A stretch of DNA of 64,000 bases from Cellulosimicrobium cellulans (GTDB taxonomy: Bacteria > Actinomycetota > Actinomycetes > Actinomycetales > Cellulomonadaceae). A program made the translations under genes and the position numbers. The notes below the pieces were generated by a model. That model was not told where the DNA came from. It saw only the letters and a program-made list of their open reading frames with translations, and did no database searches. Shown piece after piece: positions 8,674 through 17,662 of this stretch (within the stretch, counting starts at the first letter, position 1; each line of letters begins with the position of its first letter). The DNA is taken from NCBI RefSeq assembly GCF_007679345.1, contig NZ_VEGH01000005.1, positions 124,001-188,000 of the forward strand, given 5' to 3'.

Positions 8674-8976
8674 GCTCTTCTCCCCTGTCGAGCGACCCCG
8701 CGTCGGCGCGGACCTACCTCTGCGTGCTCCGGAATCGAACAACCGACTTCACCGATCGCGACGGCACACTAACGGCGCGACGACACTCGATCGGCGATGT
8801 GCTCCGACCTGTGAGTCGTGTCGCCCGCCGGATGCTCCAGTCGAGTGATGAGTTCGCTACCGATCGTTCTCGATCCCACGGCCGCGGTGACTCGTCCGAA
8901 TCGGCTACGTCGGCACGATAGGCGTGCACACGGCTCCCCGTCCTTGAATCGCGCAGGAAGTTGGGCGTCAACACGA
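8674..8976. other. Intergenic region upstream of the Z1 operon
   Basis: About 300 bp separate the Z1 start from the galM terminator. No convincing gene is seen on either strand. The region must hold the promoter of the five-gene operon. A TAGTGT-like -10 is present on the minus strand near 8768, but without a persuasive -35 box. Confidence 0.5.
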
Positions 8977-9014
8977 CAACGCCGGTCCCCCGGAGGAACG
9001 GGGGACCGGCGTTG
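8977..9014 (-). terminator. Intrinsic-type terminator of the aldose epimerase gene
   Basis: A perfect 15-bp stem (8977-8991 with 9000-9014) encloses an 8-base loop, eight bases after the stop codon at 9022. The stem is CAACGCCGGTCCCCC. There is no long U-tract, as is common in actinobacteria. Confidence 0.85.
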
Positions 9015-9021
9015 CAACAAC

Positions 9022-10248
9022 TCAGCGCCGCCCGCGCGACAGATCGAACACCGTGGTCGTGTCGTACGTCTCCCCCGGTCGCAGCGTCGTGCTCGGGAAC
9101 TGCGGCTGGTTCGGCGAGTCCGGGAAGTGCTGCGTCTCGAGCGCCAGCCCGTCGGACTGCCGGTACACGTGCCCGCCGGTGCCGACGAGCGTCGCGTCCA
9201 GGAAGTTGCCCGAGTAGAACTGGATGCCCGGCTCGGTCGTCCACATCTTCAGCGTCCGCCCGGAGTCCGGGTCACGGAGCTTCGCCGCCAGCTGCAGGCT
9301 GCCGTCGTCTGGCCGGTCGAGCACCCAGTTGTGGTCGTAGCCCTGTCCGAACAGCAGCTGCTCGAACGGCTCGCGGATGCGCTCGCCGATCGGCGTCGCC
9401 GACCGGAAGTCCATCGGCGTGCCGGACACGTCGGCGATCTCGCCGGTCGGGATCAGGGTCGAGTCGACCGGCGTGTAGCCGCTGGCCGGCAGCGTGAGCT
9501 CGTGGTCGAGGATCGACGACGTGCCTTCGCCCTGGAGGTTCCAGTAGGTGTGGTTCGTCAGGTTCACGACCGTCGGCGCGTCCGTCGTTGCGGTGTAGTG
9601 GATCTCGAGCTTCTGGTCGCGGGTCAGCGTGTAGGTGACCTGGACGTCGAGGTTGCCCGGGTAGCCCTCCTCGCCGTCGGGGCTGAGGTAGTTGAGCTGC
9701 AGGCCGACCGTGCCGTTGCTCTGGATCGGCGTGGCGGTCCAGACCTTCGTGTCGAAGCCGTTGAACCCGCCGTGCAGGCTGTTCGGGTCGTTGTTGATCG
9801 GCAGCTGGTACGTAGAGCCGTCGAGCTCGAACTGGCCGTTGGCGATGCGGTTGCCGTACCGGCCGATGAGGGCGCCGAAGTACGGGCCCGGGTTGTTGTT
9901 GTCGAGGTAGCCCTGCAGATCGGCGAAACCCAGGACGACGTTCACCGGATCCTTGCGGCCGTTCGGGACCTCGAGCGACTGGATGATGCCGCCGTACGTG
10001 AGGATCCGGACGGTCATGCCGCGGTTGCTGAGCGTGTACCGCTCGACGGCGGTGCCGTCCTCGGTGGCGCCCCACGGCTCGGACGTGATGGTGGCGGTGT
10101 CGTGGTGGCCGCCACCCTTGTCCCCGCCCCAACGGTCGGTGGTGTCATCGGCCCCCAGAGCGGCGGGACCGCCCGAGACGAGCAGTGCGGCGACCGCGAG
10201 CGGGACTACGACGCCCACGAGCCCGCGACGGAGTTGACGCATGCGCAT
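9022..10248 (-). CDS. galM: Secreted aldose 1-epimerase (mutarotase)
   Basis: Interconverts alpha and beta anomers of aldoses. The 408-residue product begins with a Sec signal (basic MRMRQLRR, then a hydrophobic run ending GGPAALGAD), so it acts outside the cell. The mature part carries family landmarks: TYGGIIQSLEVP, GRYGNRIANG, NNDPNSLHGG, the catalytic-His region NLTNHTYWNLQG, and YDHNWVLDRP. Length fits extracellular galactose mutarotases. ATG at 10248 follows GGGGGAG. A promoter with a 5' leader of about 120 nt lies at 10374-10403 and a strong hairpin follows the gene, so it is monocistronic. It separates the two restriction-modification loci. Confidence 0.95.
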   Translation of the reverse strand: MRMRQLRRGLVGVVVPLAVAALLVSGGPAALGADDTTDRWGGDKGGGHHDTATITSEPWGATEDGTAVERYTLSNRGMTVRILTYGGIIQSLEVPNGRKDPVNVVLGFADLQGYLDNNNPGPYFGALIGRYGNRIANGQFELDGSTYQLPINNDPNSLHGGFNGFDTKVWTATPIQSNGTVGLQLNYLSPDGEEGYPGNLDVQVTYTLTRDQKLEIHYTATTDAPTVVNLTNHTYWNLQGEGTSSILDHELTLPASGYTPVDSTLIPTGEIADVSGTPMDFRSATPIGERIREPFEQLLFGQGYDHNWVLDRPDDGSLQLAAKLRDPDSGRTLKMWTTEPGIQFYSGNFLDATLVGTGGHVYRQSDGLALETQHFPDSPNQPQFPSTTLRPGETYDTTTVFDLSRGRR

Positions 10249-10373
10249 GTGACTCCCCCTTGTCCACGTCGGCCGGCGCCGCCCCCTGGGACGTCGGTGT
10301 CCCGCGGCGCGGCGACCCTGGCGCGTGACGTGGAGGGGGTCGGGGGCCCGGAGGGGCGGGGCGGTCGGGATCG

Positions 10374-10403
10374 ACGCTAGGCCCGGCGCACCGCGGAGGT
10401 CAA
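10374..10403 (-). promoter_or_regulatory. Predicted housekeeping promoter of galM
   Basis: On the minus strand TTGACC, an 18-base spacer and TAGCGT form a good sigma-70-type promoter. The same -35/18/TAGCGT layout recurs ahead of mmsA, the ABC exporter and the bgl operon in this window. Confidence 0.65.
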
Positions 10404-10662
10404 CGGCTCACCGGCGCCCACATGTCAACTCCATCAACCAAGAAGAACCCCTAGCTTCCGCCACCTAGCAGAGGGAACATGCGATTCCACAGACGCCGCG
10501 GTCGATTTGCGGTAGCTCTGCCGAAAATCACACCTGAGCGCAGCGACCGACTCGATCTCGCTCAAGAATGCCATGGTCACGCCGCCCTTCAACAGGGCAT
10601 CGAACGCGACGATGGAACAATTCAGGTTACGCGCGAAAATCCCGCGCACCCGCACTTCGCGC

Positions 10663-12279
10663 CTAGCCGTCTGACCTGGCCAAACGTCGCCGGCGGAGAC
10701 TCTCGTAGGCCCCCCTCAGCGTCTCGAAAAGTGCCGGCGAGAAGCCCGGAGAGTATTTGTCGAGCAGGCGGTCCGTTTCATCCACAAGGTCATCGGAATC
10801 GCCTCCTCGGCCGCGGGCGATGGCATCGAGCCTGCTCAGCTCATCACCGAAGCCTGGGGGCACTGCCACAACCAGGCGCGCGACCTCACTAGGAACCAGT
10901 TCCAGAACGCCGCCGCCGAAACTACGCCCCTCGATCTCTGAGGAGAGCAAAGTCAGGCTGTTGTGAAATGCCGCGACAAAATCCTGAGGAGTCACTCCCG
11001 ATTCTGACCTAATGCTGCCCTGGTATATCGTGTCAGTCGTAACGACCGCAGCCTCATTGACTACCATTCGCGCAAAGCGATGCGAGCGCTTGGAGAGGAG
11101 GATCTGACCCGGAGCGACCACGGGCACCTGAAACCAAGGATTTCGAATACGCGTCTTGTACCGGAGATGCAGGCCTCCCGCCTCGCCGGCCTCGATGTAG
11201 GAACGCGGCGCGGCGCCGACCAGCGGGTCGCCCCGGTGCGCCCGGAAGTCCAGCATCCAGGACCGCTCTTCCGTTGAACGGAGGTGAGCGTGGTCTCGCT
11301 CTGTGAATACCAGTCCTTCGGCGTGGCGGATGCGGGGCAAGAGTGGGCGACTCCAACGGCGGAGGCCGTGCTCCTCGACAGAGGCTTCGCTCAGCGAGAA
11401 AAAGTCGTTCGCACCCGTGACGGTCGCGACCCTAAAACGAGCAAGATCATTAAGTGAAGAAACACCCGAAAGTGATCTCGCCTCCTCGAATGCCGCGACT
11501 TCACCCGGAGTTAAGAGAAACCTCGTCCATGTCTCCACATCACCGGATATATGGTGGCTCCACGCCCGCTGAGTCACAGCGAAGTGCTCCACCACATTCA
11601 GATTTCCGTCTCCAACTCCCCTGGTCCCGCTGAGGACGATGACCTCCTGAAGTGCGCCAGGGAATGAGCCAACGGGAAATAAGTCGACCTGTAGGTCTCT
11701 GCAGTTTCTCAAGAGCCAGGACCGAATTGCGCGCGCACTGATGCCCGTGAAGCACTCCGTTGGTACGATGAATGCGAAAGCCCCGCCGATCCGAATACGG
11801 TTCAGTGCCGTCAGGAAAACGGGCAACCAGAGGTTCGATACCCCGGTCAGCACACACCCCGACTCTTCGCCGACGAGACGCGCGCCGCGCCGGTCCGCCT
11901 CGCTCACGAACTGAAAGCGAACAAAGGGTGGGTTTCCGACAGCAACGTCGTACATGCCCAATGATTCCCGGGCTCCGCCTAGAACCGATCCAGTTATGGT
12001 CGTTGCTTGCACCGACGACTCGTCTGCCGCCACAGCGCACTTACGCGCCTCGCCGGGATTGATCTCGATGGCCGTAACAGACGCAATGCGAGACCGAATG
12101 TTGTGTCGACCTACGCCGCGAATAAAGGCGCCGTCCCCGGCGCTCGGCTCGAGAAGTTTCAGTCCAGTTCGATCGACCAGCAGCCGGTCCACACGGTCCA
12201 GACATAGGTCCACTAACGCAGCGGGAGAGTAAAAGCCCCCTCGTAGCTTGTCCGAGGAGACGTCAGCGGCAGTCTTCAC
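10663..12279 (-). CDS. N6-adenine DNA methyltransferase (class I, Eco57I/TaqI-like)
   Basis: Methylates the exocyclic amino group of adenine in a DNA target. The 538-residue protein starts with the typical RGGFYSPAALVD segment, then the SAM-binding motif I LEPSAGDGAF (about 43-52) and the catalytic motif IV NPPF (116-119). The remaining C-terminal 300 or so residues probably form the target-recognition domain. It diverges from a PLD-fold nuclease across about 150 bp, giving a two-gene type II restriction-modification system. Base composition is clearly lower in GC than its neighbours, with AT-ending codons, which indicates transfer from another genome. The ATG at 12279 lacks a strong ribosome site. 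Confidence 0.9.
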   Translation of the reverse strand: MKTAADVSSDKLRGGFYSPAALVDLCLDRVDRLLVDRTGLKLLEPSAGDGAFIRGVGRHNIRSRIASVTAIEINPGEARKCAVAADESSVQATTITGSVLGGARESLGMYDVAVGNPPFVRFQFVSEADRRGARLVGEESGCVLTGVSNLWLPVFLTALNRIRIGGAFAFIVPTECFTGISARAIRSWLLRNCRDLQVDLFPVGSFPGALQEVIVLSGTRGVGDGNLNVVEHFAVTQRAWSHHISGDVETWTRFLLTPGEVAAFEEARSLSGVSSLNDLARFRVATVTGANDFFSLSEASVEEHGLRRWSRPLLPRIRHAEGLVFTERDHAHLRSTEERSWMLDFRAHRGDPLVGAAPRSYIEAGEAGGLHLRYKTRIRNPWFQVPVVAPGQILLSKRSHRFARMVVNEAAVVTTDTIYQGSIRSESGVTPQDFVAAFHNSLTLLSSEIEGRSFGGGVLELVPSEVARLVVAVPPGFGDELSRLDAIARGRGGDSDDLVDETDRLLDKYSPGFSPALFETLRGAYESLRRRRLARSDG

Positions 12280-12430
12280 AGTCCTCCAGACCTAGCTCCG
12301 AGCAGAGTGTAGGCCGCAGATCTGACACAGCTGCCTGCGACCAGGTCGTGGCGTGTCGAGCCGGCGCCGCACGCCTGAGGTACGGCGTGTCGCCTGCCAC
12401 GAGAGCCTAGCCAGCGGGCACCCTAGGTAT
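12280..12430. promoter_or_regulatory. Shared divergent promoter region of the MTase/PLD nuclease pair
   Basis: About 150 bp separate the two divergent start codons, so both promoters must lie here. If the nuclease instead starts at the GTG at 12353, the gap shrinks to 73 bp. I saw no clear palindrome of controller-protein type and no C-protein gene nearby. Confidence 0.4.
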
Positions 12431-13687
12431 GTGACCGCGCGCTTCGTGCATCAGCCCTACACCGACAGTAGCTCCGATCTCCACGACTTCCTGACCGGGG
12501 TTGCCTCCGACCCTGCGTTCACGGATGTGCGCGTCGCGGTGGCGTGGGCGAAGAGGTCGGGCATCAGGCGCATCAGATCCTGCATCGCTGCCGTTCAAGA
12601 CCGCGGCGGACGGTTCGAGATCATTTTGGGAATCGACGAAGGCGGCGGGACGGCGCAGGGCCTGCGCCTCGCATGGGAGGCGGCCGATTCCGCGCGCGTG
12701 TTTCACGACCCTTCGGGGCGGACGTTCCACCCCAAGGTTTTCCTGGCTTTTGGACCCACGCGCGCGCGCCTGTTCGTGGGGAGTCACAATCTCACCGCTG
12801 GAGGTACCTATTTCAACTACGAGGCGGGGGTGATTCTGGAACTGGATCGCTCCGATGCAGGGGATGAATCAGTCCTAGCCAGCGTGATTGAGTACTTCGA
12901 GCGACTCGAGGCGGACGCTGGCGTCTGTAAGGTTCTCGACGAAGCGCTCGTCGACACCCTCATTCGAGACCCGCGGTACCGGATCGGGGACGAAGAGAGT
13001 GATCGAGCGCGGGAAAACGCGGCACCGGGCCCTGCAAACGATGGGATCGCGTCAATCTTCGAGCCCTCTCTTTTTCCCAAGAGGCGCGACCCGGCGGCGC
13101 AGCCTGCGACATCGGCCGACGGAGGCGTGGTGTCGCCTGCGTTTCGGGTGCCCGCCTCGGGCAGTGGTCCATCGGCCACCCTTGCCGGTGAGGGTGAACG
13201 CCCCGAACGAGTCATCAGGCGCTGGAACAAGCAGATGACCAAGTCCGACTGTGGGCGGCCCAATCCGAATTCGCACACGACTGGCGCACTCCGGTTCACG
13301 AAGGCGCAGCAGCCGATTGACCAGGCCGTTTGGCCGCGCCATAGGCTGTTCGGTCATCTGCCGTGGCAACCCGACCCTCGCTACTCGGGTCGCGAAATGG
13401 TTGTCTCTCAATTCGAGGTGACGATCCATGGGAACGCGCACGGGCTCTACCAGTTAGTTCTCAAGCACGACGGCCGCCGGGAGTCCTCTCAAAACAACTT
13501 CACGACCGACCTGAAGTGGGCGCTGCTCCCACCGGGGGTGCGACAAGATATGAGCGTCGATGACTGGATCAGCGTCGAACTACGCGAGGACGGTTCGCTC
13601 CACTTGACGGTCACCGCGGACGCTCCTCTTGAGGGATTCTTCGATGACCCGATCGGTTCCGTCAGCGAGACGTCCGTACCGAACTGA
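12431..13687 (+). CDS. PLD-fold restriction endonuclease, BfiI/NgoFVII-like
   Basis: Predicted metal-independent type II endonuclease. In the 418-residue product the nuclease half carries TFHPKVFLAFG and LFVGSHNLTAGG. The putative catalytic residues His100, Lys102, Asn120 and Glu131 have exactly the spacing of the BfiI active site (H105, K107, N125, E136). The canonical PLD Asp after HxK is absent, as in BfiI. The C-terminal half (RWNKQMTKSDCGRPNP, then GALRFTKAQQPID and NNFTTDLKW) resembles the B3-like DNA-binding domain of NgoFVII. GTG at 12431 is preferred because the family begins near RFVHQPY; a GTG at 12353 is possible. It pairs with the divergent adenine methyltransferase and shares its lower GC. 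Confidence 0.87.
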   Translation: MTARFVHQPYTDSSSDLHDFLTGVASDPAFTDVRVAVAWAKRSGIRRIRSCIAAVQDRGGRFEIILGIDEGGGTAQGLRLAWEAADSARVFHDPSGRTFHPKVFLAFGPTRARLFVGSHNLTAGGTYFNYEAGVILELDRSDAGDESVLASVIEYFERLEADAGVCKVLDEALVDTLIRDPRYRIGDEESDRARENAAPGPANDGIASIFEPSLFPKRRDPAAQPATSADGGVVSPAFRVPASGSGPSATLAGEGERPERVIRRWNKQMTKSDCGRPNPNSHTTGALRFTKAQQPIDQAVWPRHRLFGHLPWQPDPRYSGREMVVSQFEVTIHGNAHGLYQLVLKHDGRRESSQNNFTTDLKWALLPPGVRQDMSVDDWISVELREDGSLHLTVTADAPLEGFFDDPIGSVSETSVPN

Positions 13688-13833
13688 CTTCGGCCTCACG
13701 ACGGCCTAGCAATGCCTGGGCTGCTCTGGCGAACGCAGGGGTCTCTCGGCTCTTGGGACCGAGCCTCGCGCCCTCGAGCAGTACCCTGCCCCCGACCAGC
13801 ATCGACGCAAGCGCACGGGAGGCCCACACCCAC

Positions 13834-15009
13834 ATGGCCGGCTCCCAGACCGCCCTGCGCGAGGCCAACCGCGCCACCGTCGTCGACACCATCCGCCGCT
13901 ACGGCGGCCTCACCCAGGTCGAGCTCGCCTCCACCACGGGCCTGAGCGCCGCCACGGTCAGCAACATCGTCCGCGAGCTCCAGCAGGCCGGCGAGGTCGA
14001 CGTCCGCGCCACGATCCACAACGGCCGCCGCGCCATGCTCGTCACGATGGTCCACCGCACGGGCCTAGCCGCGGGCGTCCACGTCGGCACCCGCCACATG
14101 AGCATCACCCTCACCGACTCGGCCCACCAGGTCCTCGTCGAGCAGGCCCTCCCCCTCCCCCACGAGCACCGCGCCGACACCAGCCTCGACCGCGCCGCCC
14201 TCCTCATCGTCGAGATCCTCGAGCGCGTCGGCTCCGGACTCGACGAGCTCCTGGGCATCGGCATCGGCCTGCCCGCCCCGGTGGACGCCGCGACTGGCAC
14301 CGTCTCCGTCCCCGGCATCCTCCGCGGCTGGGACGACGCCCCCGTCGCCCAGGTGATGTCGAAGCGCCTCGGAGTCCCGGTGTTCGTCGACAACGACGCC
14401 AACCTCGGCGCCCTCGCCGAGAGCCGCCTCGGCGCGAGCCGGCACTTCCAGGACTCCGTCTACGTCCGCGCCTCCCACGGCACCGGCGCCGGCATCTCCC
14501 TGCACCAGAACCTGCACCGCGGCTTCGCCGGCACGGCGGGCGAGATCGGCCACGTCCAGGTCGACGCCCAGGGCCAGGTCTGCCTGTGCGGGAGCCGCGG
14601 CTGCCTCAACACCGTCGTCGGCGCACCCGCCCTCATCGAAGTCCTCCGCGCCTCCCGCGGCAGCCTCACGCTCAGAGACATCGTCGCCCTCGCCAACGAC
14701 GGCGACCCCGGCTGCCGGCAGGTCGTCGAGGACGCCGGCGCCACGATCGGCGCGGTGGTCGCGGGCCTGGCCATCGCCGTGAACCCGCAGTGCGTGGTGG
14801 TCGGCGGCGAGCTCGCGGAGACCGGCGAGCTGCTGATCGGCCCGATGCGCGAGGCCATCCGCCGCCGGGTGCCGCTCAACCACATCGCGCCGCTCGAGGT
14901 AGTCGCCGCGGAGCTCGGCCCGAACGCCGAGGTCATGGGCGCGGTGCTGCTCGCGCTGGAAAACACCCGCACGACCCTCCCCACATACGCCCGGCCGGAC
15001 GGAGACTGA
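13834..15009 (+). CDS. ROK-family transcriptional regulator
   Basis: Sugar-responsive repressor or regulator, 391 residues. An N-terminal winged helix (ELASTTGLSAATVSNIVREL) binds DNA, followed by the ROK sugar-kinase-like domain with FVDNDANLGALAE, GTGAGI and the zinc-binding signature GEIGHVQVDAQGQVCLCGSRGC. ATG at 13834 follows GGGAGG; an upstream in-frame ATG at 13753 has no ribosome site. The next gene starts 4 bp after its stop, so regulator and ABC ATPase are cotranscribed. It probably controls the adjacent MmsA/MmsB/ChvE-type importer in response to its sugar. Confidence 0.93.
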   Translation: MAGSQTALREANRATVVDTIRRYGGLTQVELASTTGLSAATVSNIVRELQQAGEVDVRATIHNGRRAMLVTMVHRTGLAAGVHVGTRHMSITLTDSAHQVLVEQALPLPHEHRADTSLDRAALLIVEILERVGSGLDELLGIGIGLPAPVDAATGTVSVPGILRGWDDAPVAQVMSKRLGVPVFVDNDANLGALAESRLGASRHFQDSVYVRASHGTGAGISLHQNLHRGFAGTAGEIGHVQVDAQGQVCLCGSRGCLNTVVGAPALIEVLRASRGSLTLRDIVALANDGDPGCRQVVEDAGATIGAVVAGLAIAVNPQCVVVGGELAETGELLIGPMREAIRRRVPLNHIAPLEVVAAELGPNAEVMGAVLLALENTRTTLPTYARPDGD

Positions 15010-15013
15010 GACC

Positions 15014-15832
15014 GTGGCACTCGACGTGGAGTGGACGACGACGCAGCAGCAGGGCCGATCCAGGCCCGGCGGCCCGCCCCTGCTCGCCCTGCGCACGGTC
15101 ACCAAGCGGTTCGGCGCCGTCGAGGCGCTGACGGACGCGGACCTCACCGTGCACGCGCACGAGGTCGTCGCGCTGGTCGGCGACAACGGCGCTGGGAAGT
15201 CGACGCTCGCCAAGATCATCTCCGGCGTGCTCCAACCCGACAGCGGCACCATCGAGATCGACGGCGACCCCGTCGCCATCCCCAACCCCGCCGGCGCGCA
15301 CGCCCTCGGCATCTCGACGGTGTTCCAGGACCTCGCCCTGTGCGAGAACCTCAGCGTCGCGGCGAACATCTTCCTCGGCCGCGAGCTGCGCGCGTCGAAG
15401 CGCAGCCCGATGGACATCGACGGCATGGAGCTGGCCTCCGCGCAGATCCTCCGGGACCTGACGATCACCGTGCCGTCGGTCCGCACGCCGGTGCGCGAGC
15501 TGTCCGGCGGGCAGCGCCAGGCGGTCGCCATCGCCCGGACGCTGACGACCCGGCCCCGGATCCTCGTGCTCGACGAGCCCACCGCCGCGCTGTCCGTCGT
15601 GCAGACCGCCGAGGTGCTGATGCTGGTCGAGCGGCTGCGCGAGATGGGCCTCGGCGTCGTCATCATCAGCCACAATCTGGCCGACCTGCGTGCGGTGTCC
15701 GACCGGATCGAGGTGCTGCGGCACGGCCGCAACAACGGGTCGTTCGACGCGGCGACGTCGGCGCCGGAGGAGATCATCGGGGCCATAGCCGGAGCGACCC
15801 GGGCCGTCCGCCCGGCGTGGGCGACGCGCTGA
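15014..15832 (+). CDS. Orphan single-domain sugar ABC transporter ATPase
   Basis: A 272-residue ATPase with one nucleotide-binding domain: Walker [10 protein letters not shown], signature [12 protein letters not shown], Walker [12 protein letters not shown] and switch His in IISHN. It resembles the FrcA-type single ATPases of carbohydrate importers. It starts with GTG 4 bp after the ROK gene. No permease accompanies it directly, while the next gene is a full double-domain MmsA-type ATPase with its own promoter. It may be a remnant of a second importer, or may energise the same permease under other conditions. Confidence 0.88.
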   Translation: MALDVEWTTTQQQGRSRPGGPPLLALRTVTKRFGAVEALTDADLTVHAHEVVALVGDNGAGKSTLAKIISGVLQPDSGTIEIDGDPVAIPNPAGAHALGISTVFQDLALCENLSVAANIFLGRELRASKRSPMDIDGMELASAQILRDLTITVPSVRTPVRELSGGQRQAVAIARTLTTRPRILVLDEPTAALSVVQTAEVLMLVERLREMGLGVVIISHNLADLRAVSDRIEVLRHGRNNGSFDAATSAPEEIIGAIAGATRAVRPAWATR

Positions 15833-15994
15833 CCGCGTCAATCACCACGACGGTTGTCTTTAGAAGTTGTGGACAACCGGCTCACCCTGTCCGGTCAGGT
15901 GCCTGCATCGCCCCGCTCTGCCCGAGTTACCTACTGACCCACTCGGGGTTTGTCACGATTGCATCACGCGTCAGACTCCGCTTGCGTTCAGAGG

Positions 15995-16024
15995 TTGACG
16001 CGAAGCCCGCGGCGGTCCTAGCGT
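15995..16024 (+). promoter_or_regulatory. Predicted promoter of the monosaccharide importer operon
   Basis: TTGACG (15995-16000), an 18-base spacer and TAGCGT (16019-16024) lie about 65 bp ahead of the mmsA start. This suggests that the importer is transcribed separately from the ROK/ATPase pair. The 257-bp gap from 15833 holds no gene. Confidence 0.6.
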
Positions 16025-16089
16025 CCACCGCGAGCTCGACAGACCGGCACCGACGCCGGCCGTGCAGCGCGGCACAGGGAGCAGGCACG

Positions 16090-17640
16090 ATGCTGGACAC
16101 CCCCGTCGTCCTCGAGATGAGGTCGATCACCAAGACCTTCCCCGGCGTGAAGGCGCTGGACCAGGTCCGGATGACGGTGCGCGAGCGCGAGATCCACGCG
16201 ATCTGCGGCGAGAACGGCGCCGGCAAGTCGACGCTGATGAAGATCCTGTCGGGCGTCTACCCGCACGGCACCTACGAGGGCGAGATCGTCTACCAGGGCG
16301 AGGAGGTCCGGTTCAAGGACATCAAGTCCAGCGAGCGCGCCGGCATCGTGATCATCCACCAGGAGCTGGCGCTCATCCCCGAGCTGTCGATCGCGGAGAA
16401 CATCTTCCTCGGCAACGAGGTCGCCGGGCCGCTCGGCATCGACTGGGACGCCACCCGCGAGAAGGCGGCGGAGCTCCTGGCCCGGGTCGACCTGACCATC
16501 TCCCCCGACGAGCAGGTCAAGAACATCGGCGTCGGCCAGCAGCAGCTCGTGGAGATCGCCCGGGCGCTGGCCAAGGACGTCAAGCTGCTGATCCTCGACG
16601 AGCCGACGTCGGCGCTGAACGAGGAGGACTCCGCGCACCTGCTGGACCTGCTGCGCGACCTCCGCGCCAAGGGCATGACCAGCATCATGATCAGCCACAA
16701 GCTCAACGAGATCGCCGCCATCGCCGACTCGATCACGATCATCCGGGACGGCAAGACCGTCGAGACCCTGGACGCCGGTGCGGGCGAGGTCGACGAGGAC
16801 CGGATCATCCGCGGCATGGTCGGCCGGTCGCTCGACCACCGGTTCCCGGACCACACCCCGCACATCGGCGAGACGTTCTTCGAGGTGCGGGACTGGTGGG
16901 TCGAGCACCCGACGGTCGCGGACCGGATGGTCTGCAAGGGGTCGGCGTTCGAGGTCCGGCACGGCGAGATCGTCGGCTTCGCCGGGATCATGGGAGCCGG
17001 CCGCACCGAGCTCGCGCGGTCGATCTTCGGCCGGTCGTACGGGCGGTTCCGCGGCGGGGAGATCCTCATCGACGGGCAGCCCGTCGAGCTGCACACCGTC
17101 CAGCAGGCCATCGACCACAAGATCGCCTACGTCCCGGAGGACCGGAAGGTCCAGGGCCTCAACCTGCTGGACAGCATCCTCGACACCATCGTGTCGGCCG
17201 ACCTGCGGCGGATCACCAAGCGCCGGGTCCTCGACACCGACCTGGCGTTCCTGGCCTCCGAGCACTACCGGAAGTCGCTGAACATCCGGACGCCGTCGGT
17301 CCGGCAGGGCGTCGCCAAGCTGTCGGGCGGCAACCAGCAGAAGGCGCTGCTCGGGAAGTGGATGTTCCCGGAGCCGGACCTGCTCATCCTCGACGAGCCG
17401 ACCCGCGGCGTCGACGTCGGCGCGAAGTACGAGATCTACGGCCTCGTGCAGCGCCTCGCCGACGCGGGCAAGGGCGTCGTCGTCATCTCCTCCGAGCTGC
17501 CGGAGCTGCTCGGCCTGTGCGACCGGATCTACACGATCTTCGAGGGCCGGGTCACCGGCGTCCTCGACCGGGAGCAGGCCGACCAGGAGTCCCTGATGCG
17601 GCTGATGACCGGCACCAGCCCCGCCCTCACCACCCCCTGA
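16090..17640 (+). CDS. mmsA: Multiple monosaccharide ABC transporter ATPase (MmsA/GguA type)
   Basis: Double nucleotide-binding-domain ATPase energising sugar import, 516 residues. The first half has Walker [10 protein letters not shown], signature-region [13 protein letters not shown] and [11 protein letters not shown]. The second half has the degenerate Walker [10 protein letters not shown] typical of this family, signature LSGGNQQK and [16 protein letters not shown] at 16090 follows GGGAGCAGG. It is followed after 22 bp by the permease gene and then the binding protein, the standard order ATPase-permease-binding protein of GguAB-ChvE/XylFGH systems. Substrates are probably xylose, glucose, galactose or arabinose; the sequence does not fix which. 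Confidence 0.93.
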   Translation: MLDTPVVLEMRSITKTFPGVKALDQVRMTVREREIHAICGENGAGKSTLMKILSGVYPHGTYEGEIVYQGEEVRFKDIKSSERAGIVIIHQELALIPELSIAENIFLGNEVAGPLGIDWDATREKAAELLARVDLTISPDEQVKNIGVGQQQLVEIARALAKDVKLLILDEPTSALNEEDSAHLLDLLRDLRAKGMTSIMISHKLNEIAAIADSITIIRDGKTVETLDAGAGEVDEDRIIRGMVGRSLDHRFPDHTPHIGETFFEVRDWWVEHPTVADRMVCKGSAFEVRHGEIVGFAGIMGAGRTELARSIFGRSYGRFRGGEILIDGQPVELHTVQQAIDHKIAYVPEDRKVQGLNLLDSILDTIVSADLRRITKRRVLDTDLAFLASEHYRKSLNIRTPSVRQGVAKLSGGNQQKALLGKWMFPEPDLLILDEPTRGVDVGAKYEIYGLVQRLADAGKGVVVISSELPELLGLCDRIYTIFEGRVTGVLDREQADQESLMRLMTGTSPALTTP

Positions 17641-17662
17641 TCCAGCGAAGGACGACCGGACG

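Noticed and set aside
8721..8745. Possible tRNA 3'-end remnant (att site) beside the Z1 operon: minus-strand GTTCGATTCCGGAGCACGCA resembles a T-loop and acceptor end.
   Set aside because: The matching 5' T-stem does not pair and no D or anticodon arm or second copy was found.
10434..10655. 73-codon minus-strand frame starting 8 bp after the adenine methyltransferase stop.
   Set aside because: No ribosome site, no recognisable motif, and it lies in the low-GC island where open frames without function are easy. It could be real, but the sequence does not support it.
12431..13687. Alternative reading of the PLD protein as a phospholipase or cardiolipin synthase.
   Set aside because: There is only one HxK motif, it lacks the PLD Asp, and it matches BfiI active-site spacing with a B3-like C-terminal domain next to a DNA methyltransferase.
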